NCBI GenBank assembly: GCA_018065695.1
Contig: JAGHST010000006.1
Coordinates: 1-64,000, forward strand
From: Candidatus Cacconaster caballi
Lineage (GTDB): Bacteria; Bacteroidota; Bacteroidia; Bacteroidales; UBA932
Length of the DNA: 64,000 nt
Direction: 5' to 3'
The translations under genes and the position numbers were made by a program. Below, piece by piece: positions 35,059 through 44,992 of this stretch. Numbering within the stretch: position 1 is the first letter of the stretch; each line of letters opens with the position of its first letter. The notes beneath the pieces are model-generated. The model searched no databases. It saw only the letters and a program-made list of their open reading frames with translations, and was not told the origin of the DNA.

Positions 35059-36441
35059 ATGACACTCATCAAATCCATTTCAGGTATCAGGGGCACAATA
35101 GGGGGAAAAGTTGATGACGCCCTCACCCCTGTGGACATCGTAAAATTCATAGCTGCCTATTCAAAGCAACTGAAAAACAAGTTCCCGGGCAAGGAAAAAT
35201 ATAAAGTGGTTGTCGGCCGCGATGCCAGAATGTCCGGCTGCATGGTGGAAAGAATAGTTTCAGGAACACTGATGGCTTGTGGAATAGACGTGGTCAACGC
35301 CGGTCTGGCTTCCACGCCGACCACGGAGATGGCAGTTCTTTTCGAAAAGGCGGACGGTGGAATAATCCTTACCGCATCTCACAATCCGAAGCAGTGGAAC
35401 GCATTGAAACTGTTGAACGAAAGGGGAGAGTTTCTCACTGATGCCGAAGGCAGACAACTGCAGGATATCGCCAGAGACGGAGAGTTTGATTTCGTGGATG
35501 TGGAACGGTTGGGAAAGATGACTGAAAAAGATTTCACACAGGCACATATAGATGCGGTCGTAAACTATCCTCTTGTGGACCGCAAAGCGATTAAGAAGGC
35601 CCGTTTCAAGGTAGTGCTTGACAGCATAAACTCGGTGGGCGGGATCTGTATGCCTCAGCTTTTCAAGGCGCTCGGCGTAAAATGCACTGTCATCAACGGT
35701 GAGCCTACAGGTGATTTCGCCCATAACCCGGAACCGCTGCCGGCAAACCTTACGGAACTCTGCGAAGCGGTAGTGCGTGAAAAGGCTGACCTTGGAGTCT
35801 CCGTTGACCCCGACGTGGACCGTCTGGCCTTCATCTCCGAAAACGGAGAGCCGTTCGGTGAAGAATATACTCTTGTGGCGGTTGCCGACTATGTGCTTGG
35901 CGTAAGACAGGGGCCTGCCGTCTCCAACATATCATCATCCAGGGCACTTCGCGACGTGACAGAAAGCCACGGATGCAAATATTTCAACTGCAAGGTAGGA
36001 GAGGTCAATGCTTCCACCAGGATGCAGGAAGTGGGAGCTGTCATCGGAGGCGAAGGCAACGGCGGCGTAATCGTGCCGGACCTCCATTATGGACGCGATG
36101 CCCTCATCGGAGTTGCCCTGTTCCTCAGTAATTTGGCACACAAGAAAGTGAGTGCGACCCAGCTTCGTGCCTCACTGCCGGACTACTACGTCTCCAAAAA
36201 CCGCATAGAGATGAGCGACCCTGCTCAGATTGAATCGGCTCTGGAAAAAGTGGAGAAACATTTTGCCGGAGCTCTGGTCGACAAGATGGACGGGCTTCGC
36301 ATAGACTTCGAAGATGAACGCAAGTGGTTCGTGCTGCGCAAATCCAATACCGAACCCATTATCCGTGTTTATGCGGAAGCTCCTGCCGAAAAAGCTGCCG
36401 ATGATCTCGCCCGGGAGGTGATTTCCGTAATCAACGGCTGA
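35059..36441 (+). CDS. glmM: Phosphoglucosamine mutase
   Basis: 'SGIRGTIGG', 'GGIILTASHNPKQWNALKLLNERGEFL', 'DPDVDRLAF', 'RKSNTEPIIRVYAEA'. Confidence 0.93.
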   Translation: MTLIKSISGIRGTIGGKVDDALTPVDIVKFIAAYSKQLKNKFPGKEKYKVVVGRDARMSGCMVERIVSGTLMACGIDVVNAGLASTPTTEMAVLFEKADGGIILTASHNPKQWNALKLLNERGEFLTDAEGRQLQDIARDGEFDFVDVERLGKMTEKDFTQAHIDAVVNYPLVDRKAIKKARFKVVLDSINSVGGICMPQLFKALGVKCTVINGEPTGDFAHNPEPLPANLTELCEAVVREKADLGVSVDPDVDRLAFISENGEPFGEEYTLVAVADYVLGVRQGPAVSNISSSRALRDVTESHGCKYFNCKVGEVNASTRMQEVGAVIGGEGNGGVIVPDLHYGRDALIGVALFLSNLAHKKVSATQLRASLPDYYVSKNRIEMSDPAQIESALEKVEKHFAGALVDKMDGLRIDFEDERKWFVLRKSNTEPIIRVYAEAPAEKAADDLAREVISVING

Positions 36442-36442
36442 T

Positions 36443-37543
36443 ATGTTTTCATTCCGCACCACACCGTTTTTTGCACAGGAAGATACTGTTCTTCGCAAGG
36501 GACGTATCGGAGTGCTCTGCAATCAGGCCGCGTGGCATCCCGAAACAGGCGAATATCTTTTCGAAACGATTGCCCGCACAGGAAGGTTGCAGAGGATTCT
36601 GACACCTGAACATTCCCTATACGGCACACTGGTGGACGGAGTGGAAACGGTCGAGGTCACGACGCAAGTGGAGCGGCGCCATCTGGAAGACCTTGACGCA
36701 CTGGTGGTTGAGCTGCAGGATGTAGGCTCGCGCTACAGCAACTATACGTCTTTGATATACAATATCTTCAAACTGCTCAAGGCTACCGGAATACAACTGC
36801 CTGTCTATATTCTGGACCGACTGAATCCTTCCGGAAGGCAGATAGAAGGCACTCTCGGCATAATCGGACTGCCACACCGCCACGGACTCACGCTCGGCGA
36901 GGTGGCCAATATGTTCTACACGGAGATGAATGCAAGGTTCCCTCTCCATATCATTTCAGCAGGAGCGCAGCAGGTCAATAAGGAACTGATGGCTTGGACT
37001 ATACCTCCGTTCTCGGATTTTGCCGGGTTGTTCACTTCCCATTTCTATAGCGGGCAGTGCCTGTGGATGGGGACAAACGTAAGTTACGGCCACGGCACAA
37101 ACCGCCCTTTCGAACAGTTCGGCGCTCCGTTTATGGAGCCCCTTTTCGATTATTGTGCAAAACAGTCGCTCAAAGGCTGGAACGACCCGTCAAGCCCCAT
37201 TGCAAACGAAGCCCTTCATATACGCTGGACCCGTTTCGTGCCGGCATACGGTATTTACAGCGGTGAGGTTTGCTTCGGCTTTCAACTGATGTTCATCCCC
37301 GGAGTGCAGTATCACGCTCTCAATCACGCACTTCAGATTATGCGTTTCGTTGCGGACACTTGTCCACGATTCGAATGTTCTTCTCTTAACAGGTATCTGG
37401 AGGATGCGACTCTCGAAAGTTTCGTGAGCGGCGCTCTGCCTTGGGATTCAACCCGCGAATACATCAAGAGCGAGGAGCAGAAATGGCTTCGCAAATCCAA
37501 GAAGTTCGTTCTCTATGATGACGAACCCTACCGCATAAAGTAG
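36443..37543 (+). CDS. DUF1343 (NamZ-like exo-beta-N-acetylmuramidase family) protein
   Basis: 'GVLCNQAAWHPETGEYLFETI', 'LTPEHSLYG', 'VVELQDVGSRYSNYTSLIYNIFK', 'LDRLNPSG'. Confidence 0.9.
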   Translation: MFSFRTTPFFAQEDTVLRKGRIGVLCNQAAWHPETGEYLFETIARTGRLQRILTPEHSLYGTLVDGVETVEVTTQVERRHLEDLDALVVELQDVGSRYSNYTSLIYNIFKLLKATGIQLPVYILDRLNPSGRQIEGTLGIIGLPHRHGLTLGEVANMFYTEMNARFPLHIISAGAQQVNKELMAWTIPPFSDFAGLFTSHFYSGQCLWMGTNVSYGHGTNRPFEQFGAPFMEPLFDYCAKQSLKGWNDPSSPIANEALHIRWTRFVPAYGIYSGEVCFGFQLMFIPGVQYHALNHALQIMRFVADTCPRFECSSLNRYLEDATLESFVSGALPWDSTREYIKSEEQKWLRKSKKFVLYDDEPYRIK

Positions 37544-37549
37544 TCTCTT

Positions 37550-38854
37550 TCAGGAGAGGCTGGATTCTATTAGGGAGACGAGGCGGTCGATGGCTTCTTC
37601 CTGAGGAATATATCTCTCGACTGGAGTACGCCCCTTGTATAGAGTTACGTGGCCGCGTCCTTCGCCTACATAGCCGAAATCGGCGTCAGCCATTTCGCCC
37701 GGTCCGTTGACAACACATCCCATTACAGCTATCTTAACACCTGCGAAGCGGGCGGTCCGGCGCTTCACTTCCTCGAAAGTCGCTTCGAGATCGTATAGAG
37801 TGCGGCCGCATCCCGGACAGGCAATGTATTCGGGTGCAGTGAACCGACGTCTGCAGGCCTGCAGTAGCATATCTCGGAAGCGCTCTCCGTCGGCCGTGCC
37901 GACCGGCTTCCCTGCAATGGTGCTTCCCTCAAGCGGAAAATCATCAATGGTCTTGTCCAGAAGCGATGGCCCCCACAGACAGGAAGCCTTGATTATGAAG
38001 TCGTTCCACGATTGAGCCTCTACCCTCTGCCGTGTTCCGCCCCGCTTGTAGCCATCTGCGATTGCCCGGACAATGGCGCGTCCGGCAGGAATCTCGTTGA
38101 CAGGATTTTCAGTGAGAGAGACGCGGATTGTGTCACCGATGCCTTCAGCCAGCAGGCTTCCGATGCCTACTGCAGACTTGATGCGGCCCTGATCTCCGTT
38201 TCCGGCTTCGGTCACGCCCAGATGCAGGGGAAATATCATACCGAACTCGTCGGACATAGCCTTGTACAGAAGCCTGTATGCCTCTACCATCACAAGTGTG
38301 TTGCTGGCCTTCAGGGAGACTGCCACATTTTGGAAGTTCTTCTCCCTGCACATTCTGAGCCATTCCATAACCGCCTCTTTCATAGCCAGAGGAGTATTGC
38401 CGTAGCGGGTGGTGATACGCTCTCCGAGGGAGCCGTGGTTGAGACCGATTCTGACGGAAGTGCCGCAGCGACGGCATACGTCGAGCAGACGGTCGAATTT
38501 ATCCTTGGCCACTTCGTGGTCCCTGGCGAAATTGCCCGGGTTGATGCGGACTTTGTCAGCCACCTCGGCGGCCGCTATCGCAGCATCCGCAAGGAAATGG
38601 ATATCGGCCACGAGAGGAGTCATAATGCCCTCGGCATGAAGTCTTTTCTTGATGATGCCCAGCGAATCTACCTGCTTGAGCCCCTGAGTGGTGAGGCGTA
38701 TCATATCGGCGCCGGCCAAGTGCATTGCACGGCACTGCGCCACCGAAGCTTCAATATCGTCCGTGGAAGTGTTGCACATTGTCTGTACAACAATCGGAGC
38801 ACCGCCACCGAGCGGCAGACGTCCGGCTATGTCGAATCTGATTTTTTTCACCAT
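37550..38854 (-). CDS. ispG: 4-hydroxy-3-methylbut-2-en-1-yl diphosphate synthase
   Basis: 'VVQTMCNTSTDDIEASVAQ', 'VADIHF', 'RINPGNF', 'CPGCGRTLYDLE', 'MGCVVNGPGEMADADFGYVG'. Confidence 0.96.
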   Translation of the reverse strand: MVKKIRFDIAGRLPLGGGAPIVVQTMCNTSTDDIEASVAQCRAMHLAGADMIRLTTQGLKQVDSLGIIKKRLHAEGIMTPLVADIHFLADAAIAAAEVADKVRINPGNFARDHEVAKDKFDRLLDVCRRCGTSVRIGLNHGSLGERITTRYGNTPLAMKEAVMEWLRMCREKNFQNVAVSLKASNTLVMVEAYRLLYKAMSDEFGMIFPLHLGVTEAGNGDQGRIKSAVGIGSLLAEGIGDTIRVSLTENPVNEIPAGRAIVRAIADGYKRGGTRQRVEAQSWNDFIIKASCLWGPSLLDKTIDDFPLEGSTIAGKPVGTADGERFRDMLLQACRRRFTAPEYIACPGCGRTLYDLEATFEEVKRRTARFAGVKIAVMGCVVNGPGEMADADFGYVGEGRGHVTLYKGRTPVERYIPQEEAIDRLVSLIESSLS

Positions 38855-39537
38855 AGGTTGAAATATAGGCCGGCACTTATCATAACAGTGCGCGGATATG
38901 CTGTAATCCAGTACATTTCCCCGTTTTTGTTGGGGTGGTACATACTGGCGAACGAAAACTTGTAGTTGCCCTCGACGTGAAACTCGATTGAATTGCCAAG
39001 CAGAATTCCGAATCCGGCTCCGGCCAGCACTCCGTAGTCGTGGCGCTGGTCATATTTGTCAAACCCTCCGCTCTTGTCGGTGGAGAGCCTGTAGCCCCAG
39101 TAAGTGCCGATGTTTATCAGAAATCTGAATCTGGAGAAGTCCAATTTGAACTGTGAAACAAGCGGAAATTCCACCATACGGCAGATCTCGCCGTAGTCGT
39201 CGCGCTCTGTGGAATACCCCTCTTCAGTATATTTCGCACCAATTTTCAGACCGAAGATGTTCATCTGATCCCATAGAGGATGGTAATATGTGTAGAACAC
39301 TCCGAAATTGAGAGGACACATCACGTTTTTCTCTCCGATGTCGGGATTGGCGGATATGCCGGCTATGTTGTAGAAATATTCCACACCTATCATGTGGCGG
39401 CTATTGAACTGTTTGGGCCGGGGGAGGGTGTCGAGCTGAGCAAAGTCGTCCGGCATTTCAGGTATGAAATCGATATCCTGGGCAAAGACCCCCGTATACA
39501 GGGCAGCGAACAGTAAAAGAAGTGACGCCTTTCTCAT
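38848..39537 (-). CDS. Outer membrane beta-barrel protein (PorT-like/OMP_b-brl family)
   Basis: Signal peptide, alternating amphipathic strands, C-terminal aromatic 'GLYFNLW'. Confidence 0.75.
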   Translation of the reverse strand: MRKASLLLLFAALYTGVFAQDIDFIPEMPDDFAQLDTLPRPKQFNSRHMIGVEYFYNIAGISANPDIGEKNVMCPLNFGVFYTYYHPLWDQMNIFGLKIGAKYTEEGYSTERDDYGEICRMVEFPLVSQFKLDFSRFRFLINIGTYWGYRLSTDKSGGFDKYDQRHDYGVLAGAGFGILLGNSIEFHVEGNYKFSFASMYHPNKNGEMYWITAYPRTVMISAGLYFNLW

Positions 39538-41324
39538 CTGAACAGTGATTCTACGTTTATTTCCTGTGTGATTTCGACAGACTCCGGTATTTCAAGTACG
39601 GATTGTCCCGGAGATGTCTGGTAGAACGCCACCATTTCCGGCTGCCGCTTTTCGAGGAGGTTTCCGGTGTCGGCATACCCGTTGCCGTTGAGATCGCGGG
39701 TGATGCGTATCTTGTATTTGCCCGCCTTGACGTAAGGAATGGACAGTTGCGTATCTTCAACGGCCGTCAGGGTTCTGACCACTTTGTCGGACTCGTCTGT
39801 CATTTCTATGATGATTCTGCACGGAACACTGCTCAGGTCGAGGATGAGTGTACTTAGCTTTTCATCCTGAGGCACCTGGAACTTGACGGAGGTCTCACTG
39901 TTGGGAAGTCTGTAGAGGTTTGTCATAGTGCCCTTCGGAAATGTGACTTCATAGTCGTATCCCTTTATCAGTGCATCTGAGGGTATGAAACGGTATTTGG
40001 TAACCTCAATGGAGTCCTGCACGAGAGAATAGCTTTTATCCGACTTCTTTCCTTTCGGATTGGTTTCGACAAATCGGATGGAGTCGCGGATTATCTCTAT
40101 CAGAGGCCACTCGGAAAAGAGTTCGATGCCTTCGGATTCGATTGTCTCGGCGGTCACTTTCGAAGAGAGCACGAATACCGTGTCCTTTTCTTTCTTTGTT
40201 GTTTCCTGTTTCGGGGCATTATTGTCGGATTTTTCCTCCATAACCGCCAGAGAGAGATTCTCAACTGCCGGAGACAGCACTCCGGTCGAGTCCGTCTTCA
40301 TATAATCCACCTTTATCAGCAGACTGTCACTCAGTCTGTACTTGCTGTTTATCCAGAAGTCGATGCTGTCGCGGGTACGGTTGTACTGCAAAATGACCTG
40401 ATTGCTGTCGATGCCGAAGAATTCAAGGCTGTTTATCTGCACGTTTGCCGCACTGAACTTCAGGAATCCGCTCTTTTCCGTGCGGCGGCCGCTGTTCTGC
40501 AGATATTGTACGCTTTGAAGTTCCCTGAACATCTTCAAACTGACCATTGAGTTTCTGCTCAGACACTTGAGTGTATCCTTCATCAGAAATCCGCCGAGTT
40601 CGAATATGCTGTCTCTGACAACTTCCACGGGAACGAAGACTGAATCGCAGAAAGCCACGTCGTCTGCATTCGGGTCGTATTTGTAGTTTCCGTCGTTGTC
40701 GGAATAGGCATAGACGCGGTATGGCTCCGGTTTGATGTTCCTTATCACGAAGAACCCCCAGTCGTCGGTCTTTGTGGCGGCGTCAGGAGTGGTCAGAAAA
40801 CAGGCCGAGTCCGAGAGGTCGGAATAAACCGCAACGAGAGCCTTGCTGACAGGTTTCAGCGTCTTGCTGTCGAAGACGCTGCCGGTGAAGTACATGGAAT
40901 CAACCACAGAGCCTGTGGAAAAGGCATATACCAGTTTCGGGGCTATGTTGCCCTCATTGTTGTCCACCAGAGTCTGCCCGAAATCCAACGTGTAGGTTCT
41001 CTCTTCCTGAAGAGTGTCCTGAAGGGCGACTATGATGTTCTTGCCCTTTATTTTCGTGGTTGGTTTCTTCTTTGTGGGCGGCGACAGGATTATGTCGTTC
41101 TGATTCTTTACGATGGTGTATTCGTTGAAGAGAAGTTGAACCTTTCCCCCCGTCCTCGGAAATTCAGTGGTTCCTTCCCCTGGAGTTATGCTGATGAGTA
41201 CCGGAGGAATGGTATCCTTCGGCCCTCCGCTTGGAGGAGTGCCGGTCCTGGCGCAGGAACGCCCTATGAGACTGACAAACAGTATGCAGGTCAAAGTCAG
41301 CAATGTGTATATTCTCTCTTTCAT
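39534..41324 (-). CDS. Ig-like (Big_5) domain lipoprotein
   Basis: 'RSCARTGTPPSGGPKDTIPPVLISITPGEGTTEF...VQLLFNEYTIVKN' typical of the Bacteroidota Big_5 lipoprotein. Confidence 0.88.
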   Translation of the reverse strand: MKERIYTLLTLTCILFVSLIGRSCARTGTPPSGGPKDTIPPVLISITPGEGTTEFPRTGGKVQLLFNEYTIVKNQNDIILSPPTKKKPTTKIKGKNIIVALQDTLQEERTYTLDFGQTLVDNNEGNIAPKLVYAFSTGSVVDSMYFTGSVFDSKTLKPVSKALVAVYSDLSDSACFLTTPDAATKTDDWGFFVIRNIKPEPYRVYAYSDNDGNYKYDPNADDVAFCDSVFVPVEVVRDSIFELGGFLMKDTLKCLSRNSMVSLKMFRELQSVQYLQNSGRRTEKSGFLKFSAANVQINSLEFFGIDSNQVILQYNRTRDSIDFWINSKYRLSDSLLIKVDYMKTDSTGVLSPAVENLSLAVMEEKSDNNAPKQETTKKEKDTVFVLSSKVTAETIESEGIELFSEWPLIEIIRDSIRFVETNPKGKKSDKSYSLVQDSIEVTKYRFIPSDALIKGYDYEVTFPKGTMTNLYRLPNSETSVKFQVPQDEKLSTLILDLSSVPCRIIIEMTDESDKVVRTLTAVEDTQLSIPYVKAGKYKIRITRDLNGNGYADTGNLLEKRQPEMVAFYQTSPGQSVLEIPESVEITQEINVESLFR

Positions 41325-41355
41325 GGCAATCTTATTCCGTTCAGGTTTCGCGTGT

Positions 41356-43578
41356 TTATTCTATTTCGGAACGCTTGACGCTTTCGACGCCCTTGATTTT
41401 GCGAAGGGCCTTCATAAGGTTTTCAAGGTCTTCGGTAGTATGGACGTAAAGGTCTATGAATCCTTCGAAAATCTCGTCGTGTGTCTCGATATGAATCTTC
41501 CTGATATTGATGCCGAGAACGAAGGCGATTTCTTTCGAGATATCGCCCACAAGCCCTATGCGGTCTATGCCTTTAAGAGAGATGCGGGCAAGATAAGACA
41601 TTATGAAATGCTTGCTCCATTTCACCGATACTATCCTGTGTCCCTCTTTTGATGCAAGGTCAGTGGCCTGAGGGCAACTCTTCTTGTGGATGGTGACTAT
41701 GCCGTCGTCTCCGAGGAAACCTATGACGTTGTCACCTGGAATAGGGGAGCAGCAGTCTGCAATTCTGAATGAAACCGTGCCGTCATCCACGTCTTCCTGC
41801 AGGATATAGTCCTTCTTGCGATCTATTTTCCCCCGGTTCAGGATAGGGCTGAGCAACTTCACTCCCCACATCTGCACGCTTCTCTTCTCGGCATTGGTCT
41901 TCAGGGCTTTGTCGATGTCGTCAAGGCTGATGACGCCTACAGCTATCTTGGTGTAGAATTCCTCCTTGGCGCCGGTGCCGTAGTAATCCATAAGTTTCTT
42001 CAGCACACGGCTCTGTGCGGTTATGCCTCTCTCCGAAAGTTTGTCGAGCAGCATCTGCAGACCGTCCTTGCTCGTGCGCCTGGTTCTTTCCTTCAATACG
42101 TCAAGTACGAGATTCCTTGCCTTGTTGGTTACCAGAAAGTCGAGCCATTCGCGTTTTACCGAGTTGCTTTCCGAGGTGATGATTTCCACCTGGTCACCGT
42201 TGCTCAGAACATACGACAGGGGTTGAAGTTTCTGATTGACCTTCGCTGCGATGGACCTGTGGCCTATCTGCGAGTGTATCTGGTATGCGAAATCGAGAAC
42301 TGTGGCGCCTTTCTGCAGCTTTACGGAATTGCCCTGAGGGGTGAATACGTATATGTCAGACATTACAAGCTCCTTGTGGAATTCATCAAGGAACTGAAGT
42401 GCGTTGCGGTCGGGATTGTCAAGAATTTCGCGCACCTGCTCAAGCCAGCGGTCTATCTCGGAGTCGCTGCTGACGGTGCCTTCATTCTTGTAGAGCCAAT
42501 GGGCAGCCACTCCCTTCTCGGCTATGGCATCCATCTTTTCGCTTCTTATCTGCACCTCTATCCAGTTTCCGCTTGGCCCCATGACGGTCACGTGAAGAGC
42601 TTCGTAGCCATTGGATTTCGGCTCTTTGAGCCAATCGCGGGTCCTGTCGGGCTTGTATTTGTAGAGTCCTGTCACCATCGAGAAGATGTACCAGCACTGC
42701 TCTCTTTCGCTGTAGTCCTCCCTGGCTTTGAATATGATGCGCACTGCATAGATGTCGTAGATTTCCTCGAACGGGATGTTCTTGGTCTTCATCTTCTTCC
42801 ATATCGAGTAAGGGCTCTTCAGCCTCTTTTTGATGGTGTAGGTATAGCCGGCCTGGTTCAGCGTGTCCTTTATCGGTTCGATGAATGCATCGATGGACTC
42901 CGCCCGGCTGTCCATAATGTCGTTCAGACGGCGGCTTATGGTGTTGAAAGCCTCCGGCTCACGATATTGCAGCCAGATGTTCTCCATCTCCGACTTGATG
43001 GCGTAGAGTCCGAGGCGGTGGGCAAGAGGAATGAAGACATACATTGTTTCGCTCAGTATCTTGTCTCTCTTGTACTCCGGCATGAACTGGATTGTACGCA
43101 CATTGTGGAGCCTGTCGGCGAGTTTGATGAGGATGATGCGCACGTCGTCGTTGAGGGTGAGGAGTATGCGCTTGAAATTCTCCGCCTGGAGAGTGGAAGG
43201 ATCGCTGGCCGAGTCGCTGTCGAGAGCAGTCTTGATTTTGGTCAGTCCATCGACGATGGAGGCGATCTTGTCTCCGAAAATCCTTCTTATGTCATCCACG
43301 GTGAAATCTGTGTCTTCCACAACGTCGTGCAGAAGTGCGGCACATATTGATTTGCATCCGAGTCCTATCTCGTCCACGACAATCTTCGCCACTGCGATAG
43401 GGTGGAGAATATATGGCTCACCGGAGCGGCGTCTGACTCCCTTGTGGGCTTCATTGGCAAATTCGAACGCCTTCAGAGTGAGGGCATATTGCTCCTGGTC
43501 CGCGCAGCGCCTGAGGCTCGACTCCTTCAGTCCTTCGAATTCCCGCTCTATCAATTTTATATCCTCATCTGTAAACAT
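41356..43578 (-). CDS. RelA/SpoT family (p)ppGpp synthetase/hydrolase
   Basis: HD domain 'LLHDVVEDTDFTVDDI', synthetase domain 'YDIYAVRIIF', TGS and ACT domains. Confidence 0.96.
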   Translation of the reverse strand: MFTDEDIKLIEREFEGLKESSLRRCADQEQYALTLKAFEFANEAHKGVRRRSGEPYILHPIAVAKIVVDEIGLGCKSICAALLHDVVEDTDFTVDDIRRIFGDKIASIVDGLTKIKTALDSDSASDPSTLQAENFKRILLTLNDDVRIILIKLADRLHNVRTIQFMPEYKRDKILSETMYVFIPLAHRLGLYAIKSEMENIWLQYREPEAFNTISRRLNDIMDSRAESIDAFIEPIKDTLNQAGYTYTIKKRLKSPYSIWKKMKTKNIPFEEIYDIYAVRIIFKAREDYSEREQCWYIFSMVTGLYKYKPDRTRDWLKEPKSNGYEALHVTVMGPSGNWIEVQIRSEKMDAIAEKGVAAHWLYKNEGTVSSDSEIDRWLEQVREILDNPDRNALQFLDEFHKELVMSDIYVFTPQGNSVKLQKGATVLDFAYQIHSQIGHRSIAAKVNQKLQPLSYVLSNGDQVEIITSESNSVKREWLDFLVTNKARNLVLDVLKERTRRTSKDGLQMLLDKLSERGITAQSRVLKKLMDYYGTGAKEEFYTKIAVGVISLDDIDKALKTNAEKRSVQMWGVKLLSPILNRGKIDRKKDYILQEDVDDGTVSFRIADCCSPIPGDNVIGFLGDDGIVTIHKKSCPQATDLASKEGHRIVSVKWSKHFIMSYLARISLKGIDRIGLVGDISKEIAFVLGINIRKIHIETHDEIFEGFIDLYVHTTEDLENLMKALRKIKGVESVKRSEIE

Positions 43579-43585
43579 ATTCCTG

Positions 43586-44983
43586 TCAGAAATAAAGGTC
43601 TCTATGTCCGTTTTTTATCTTTTCGATGCGCTCTTCGACAATTTCCTTTCTCCTGGTATCGGTCATCCGTTCCAGTTTACGGCGTATGAGGGCATATCCG
43701 GCTTCTGCGGTCTCTTCTGAGCCGTAGTCTTCGAGGTATTCGGTCAGTGTCAGAATGGCGTTCGGAGTGCAGAGCTGACCGATGAATCCCGGTACGGCAT
43801 ATTCCATGAAATGCTCTCCGGTACGGCCCTTGCGGTAGCAGGAGGTGCAGAAACTTGGAATGTATCCTTTCTGCAGCAGCCATCTGATGACGGAGTCCAG
43901 AGGACGGGTGTCGCCAATGAGGAACTGCTCGCGGTCAAGTTCCTGACCGTGTACGCTGCTGTGGTATCCTCCGATTTCCAGCCTGGTACCGGCATCTATC
44001 TGTGAGACACCGAACTCCATCACGCGGCTGCGCACGGATTCATTTTCGCGCGCTGTCATGATCAGCCCGGTGTACGGAACCGCGAGACGCAGAACCGCAA
44101 CAAGGTGCTCGAAATCTTCGTCGCTTACCTTCCAAGGCAGTTCAAGGTCAAGCCCGTTGGCCGGCTGGATACGCGGGAAACTGATGGTGTGAGGTCCCAC
44201 GCCGAATTTTTCCCTGAGGTGGATTGCATGTGAGACAAGGCCCATCACCTCGAATCTCCAGTCGTAAAGTCCGAACAGTGCGCCGATGCCGCAATCGTCT
44301 ATTCCGGCCTCGAAAGCGCGGTCCATCGCATTCAGACGCCACAGATAGTCTCCCTTTCGCGTGCCCGCAGGATGCATCGCAGCATAGGTCGGTTTGTGGT
44401 ATGTTTCCTGAAAGACCTGAAAGGTGCCGATGCCGGCTGCCTTGACTGTCCTGAACCCTTCTACGTCCAGAGGCGCTGCATTGATGTTGACGCGGCGGAT
44501 TTCGCCGTGCCCTGCTTTTGTACTGTAGCAGAGGCTGACGGTGTGGGCTATGAACTCCGGAGAGTAGACGGGGCTTTCACCGTACACGAGAATAAGCCTC
44601 TTGTGGCCCATATTTTCAAGGGCAGTGATTTCCTCCACCAGTTCGGCGTCGGAGAGTGTCTTGCGTACCGTTGTGCGGAGCGATCTGCGGAAACCGCAGT
44701 ATTTGCAGTCGTTGATGCAGTGGTTCCCTACGTATAGAGGGGCGAACAGCACGATGCGGTTGCCGTAGATGGAGCGTTTCAGTTTGCGGGCGGTTTCGAA
44801 AAGTTCCTCCTTGAGTTGCGGTGACTTTATGGAAAGCAGAATGGCTGTCTCCTCCAGATTCAGAGGTGCCTTGGAAAGACTTTTTGCAAGGACCTCCCGC
44901 ACAAGAGCGGGGTCTTCCTTCGTCTCGGAAAGCAGCGACCCTATAAGTGTGTCATTAATGAAATCTTCCTGATATTTTGACAT
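43586..44983 (-). CDS. hydG: [FeFe] hydrogenase H-cluster radical SAM maturase HydG
   Basis: 'NHCINDCKYCGFRR' CX3CX2C; C-terminal CTSC-X22-C (CX2CX22C); ThiH/HydG fold sequence. Confidence 0.95.
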   Translation of the reverse strand: MSKYQEDFINDTLIGSLLSETKEDPALVREVLAKSLSKAPLNLEETAILLSIKSPQLKEELFETARKLKRSIYGNRIVLFAPLYVGNHCINDCKYCGFRRSLRTTVRKTLSDAELVEEITALENMGHKRLILVYGESPVYSPEFIAHTVSLCYSTKAGHGEIRRVNINAAPLDVEGFRTVKAAGIGTFQVFQETYHKPTYAAMHPAGTRKGDYLWRLNAMDRAFEAGIDDCGIGALFGLYDWRFEVMGLVSHAIHLREKFGVGPHTISFPRIQPANGLDLELPWKVSDEDFEHLVAVLRLAVPYTGLIMTARENESVRSRVMEFGVSQIDAGTRLEIGGYHSSVHGQELDREQFLIGDTRPLDSVIRWLLQKGYIPSFCTSCYRKGRTGEHFMEYAVPGFIGQLCTPNAILTLTEYLEDYGSEETAEAGYALIRRKLERMTDTRRKEIVEERIEKIKNGHRDLYF

Positions 44984-44992
44984 ATGCTATTT

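Noticed and set aside
38012-38965. 317-aa plus-strand ORF
   Set aside because: Antisense to ispG, whose motifs are unambiguous.
42223-43350. 375-aa plus-strand ORF
   Set aside because: Fully antisense to the convincing RelA/SpoT gene; composition reflects reverse reading of that gene, no family resemblance.
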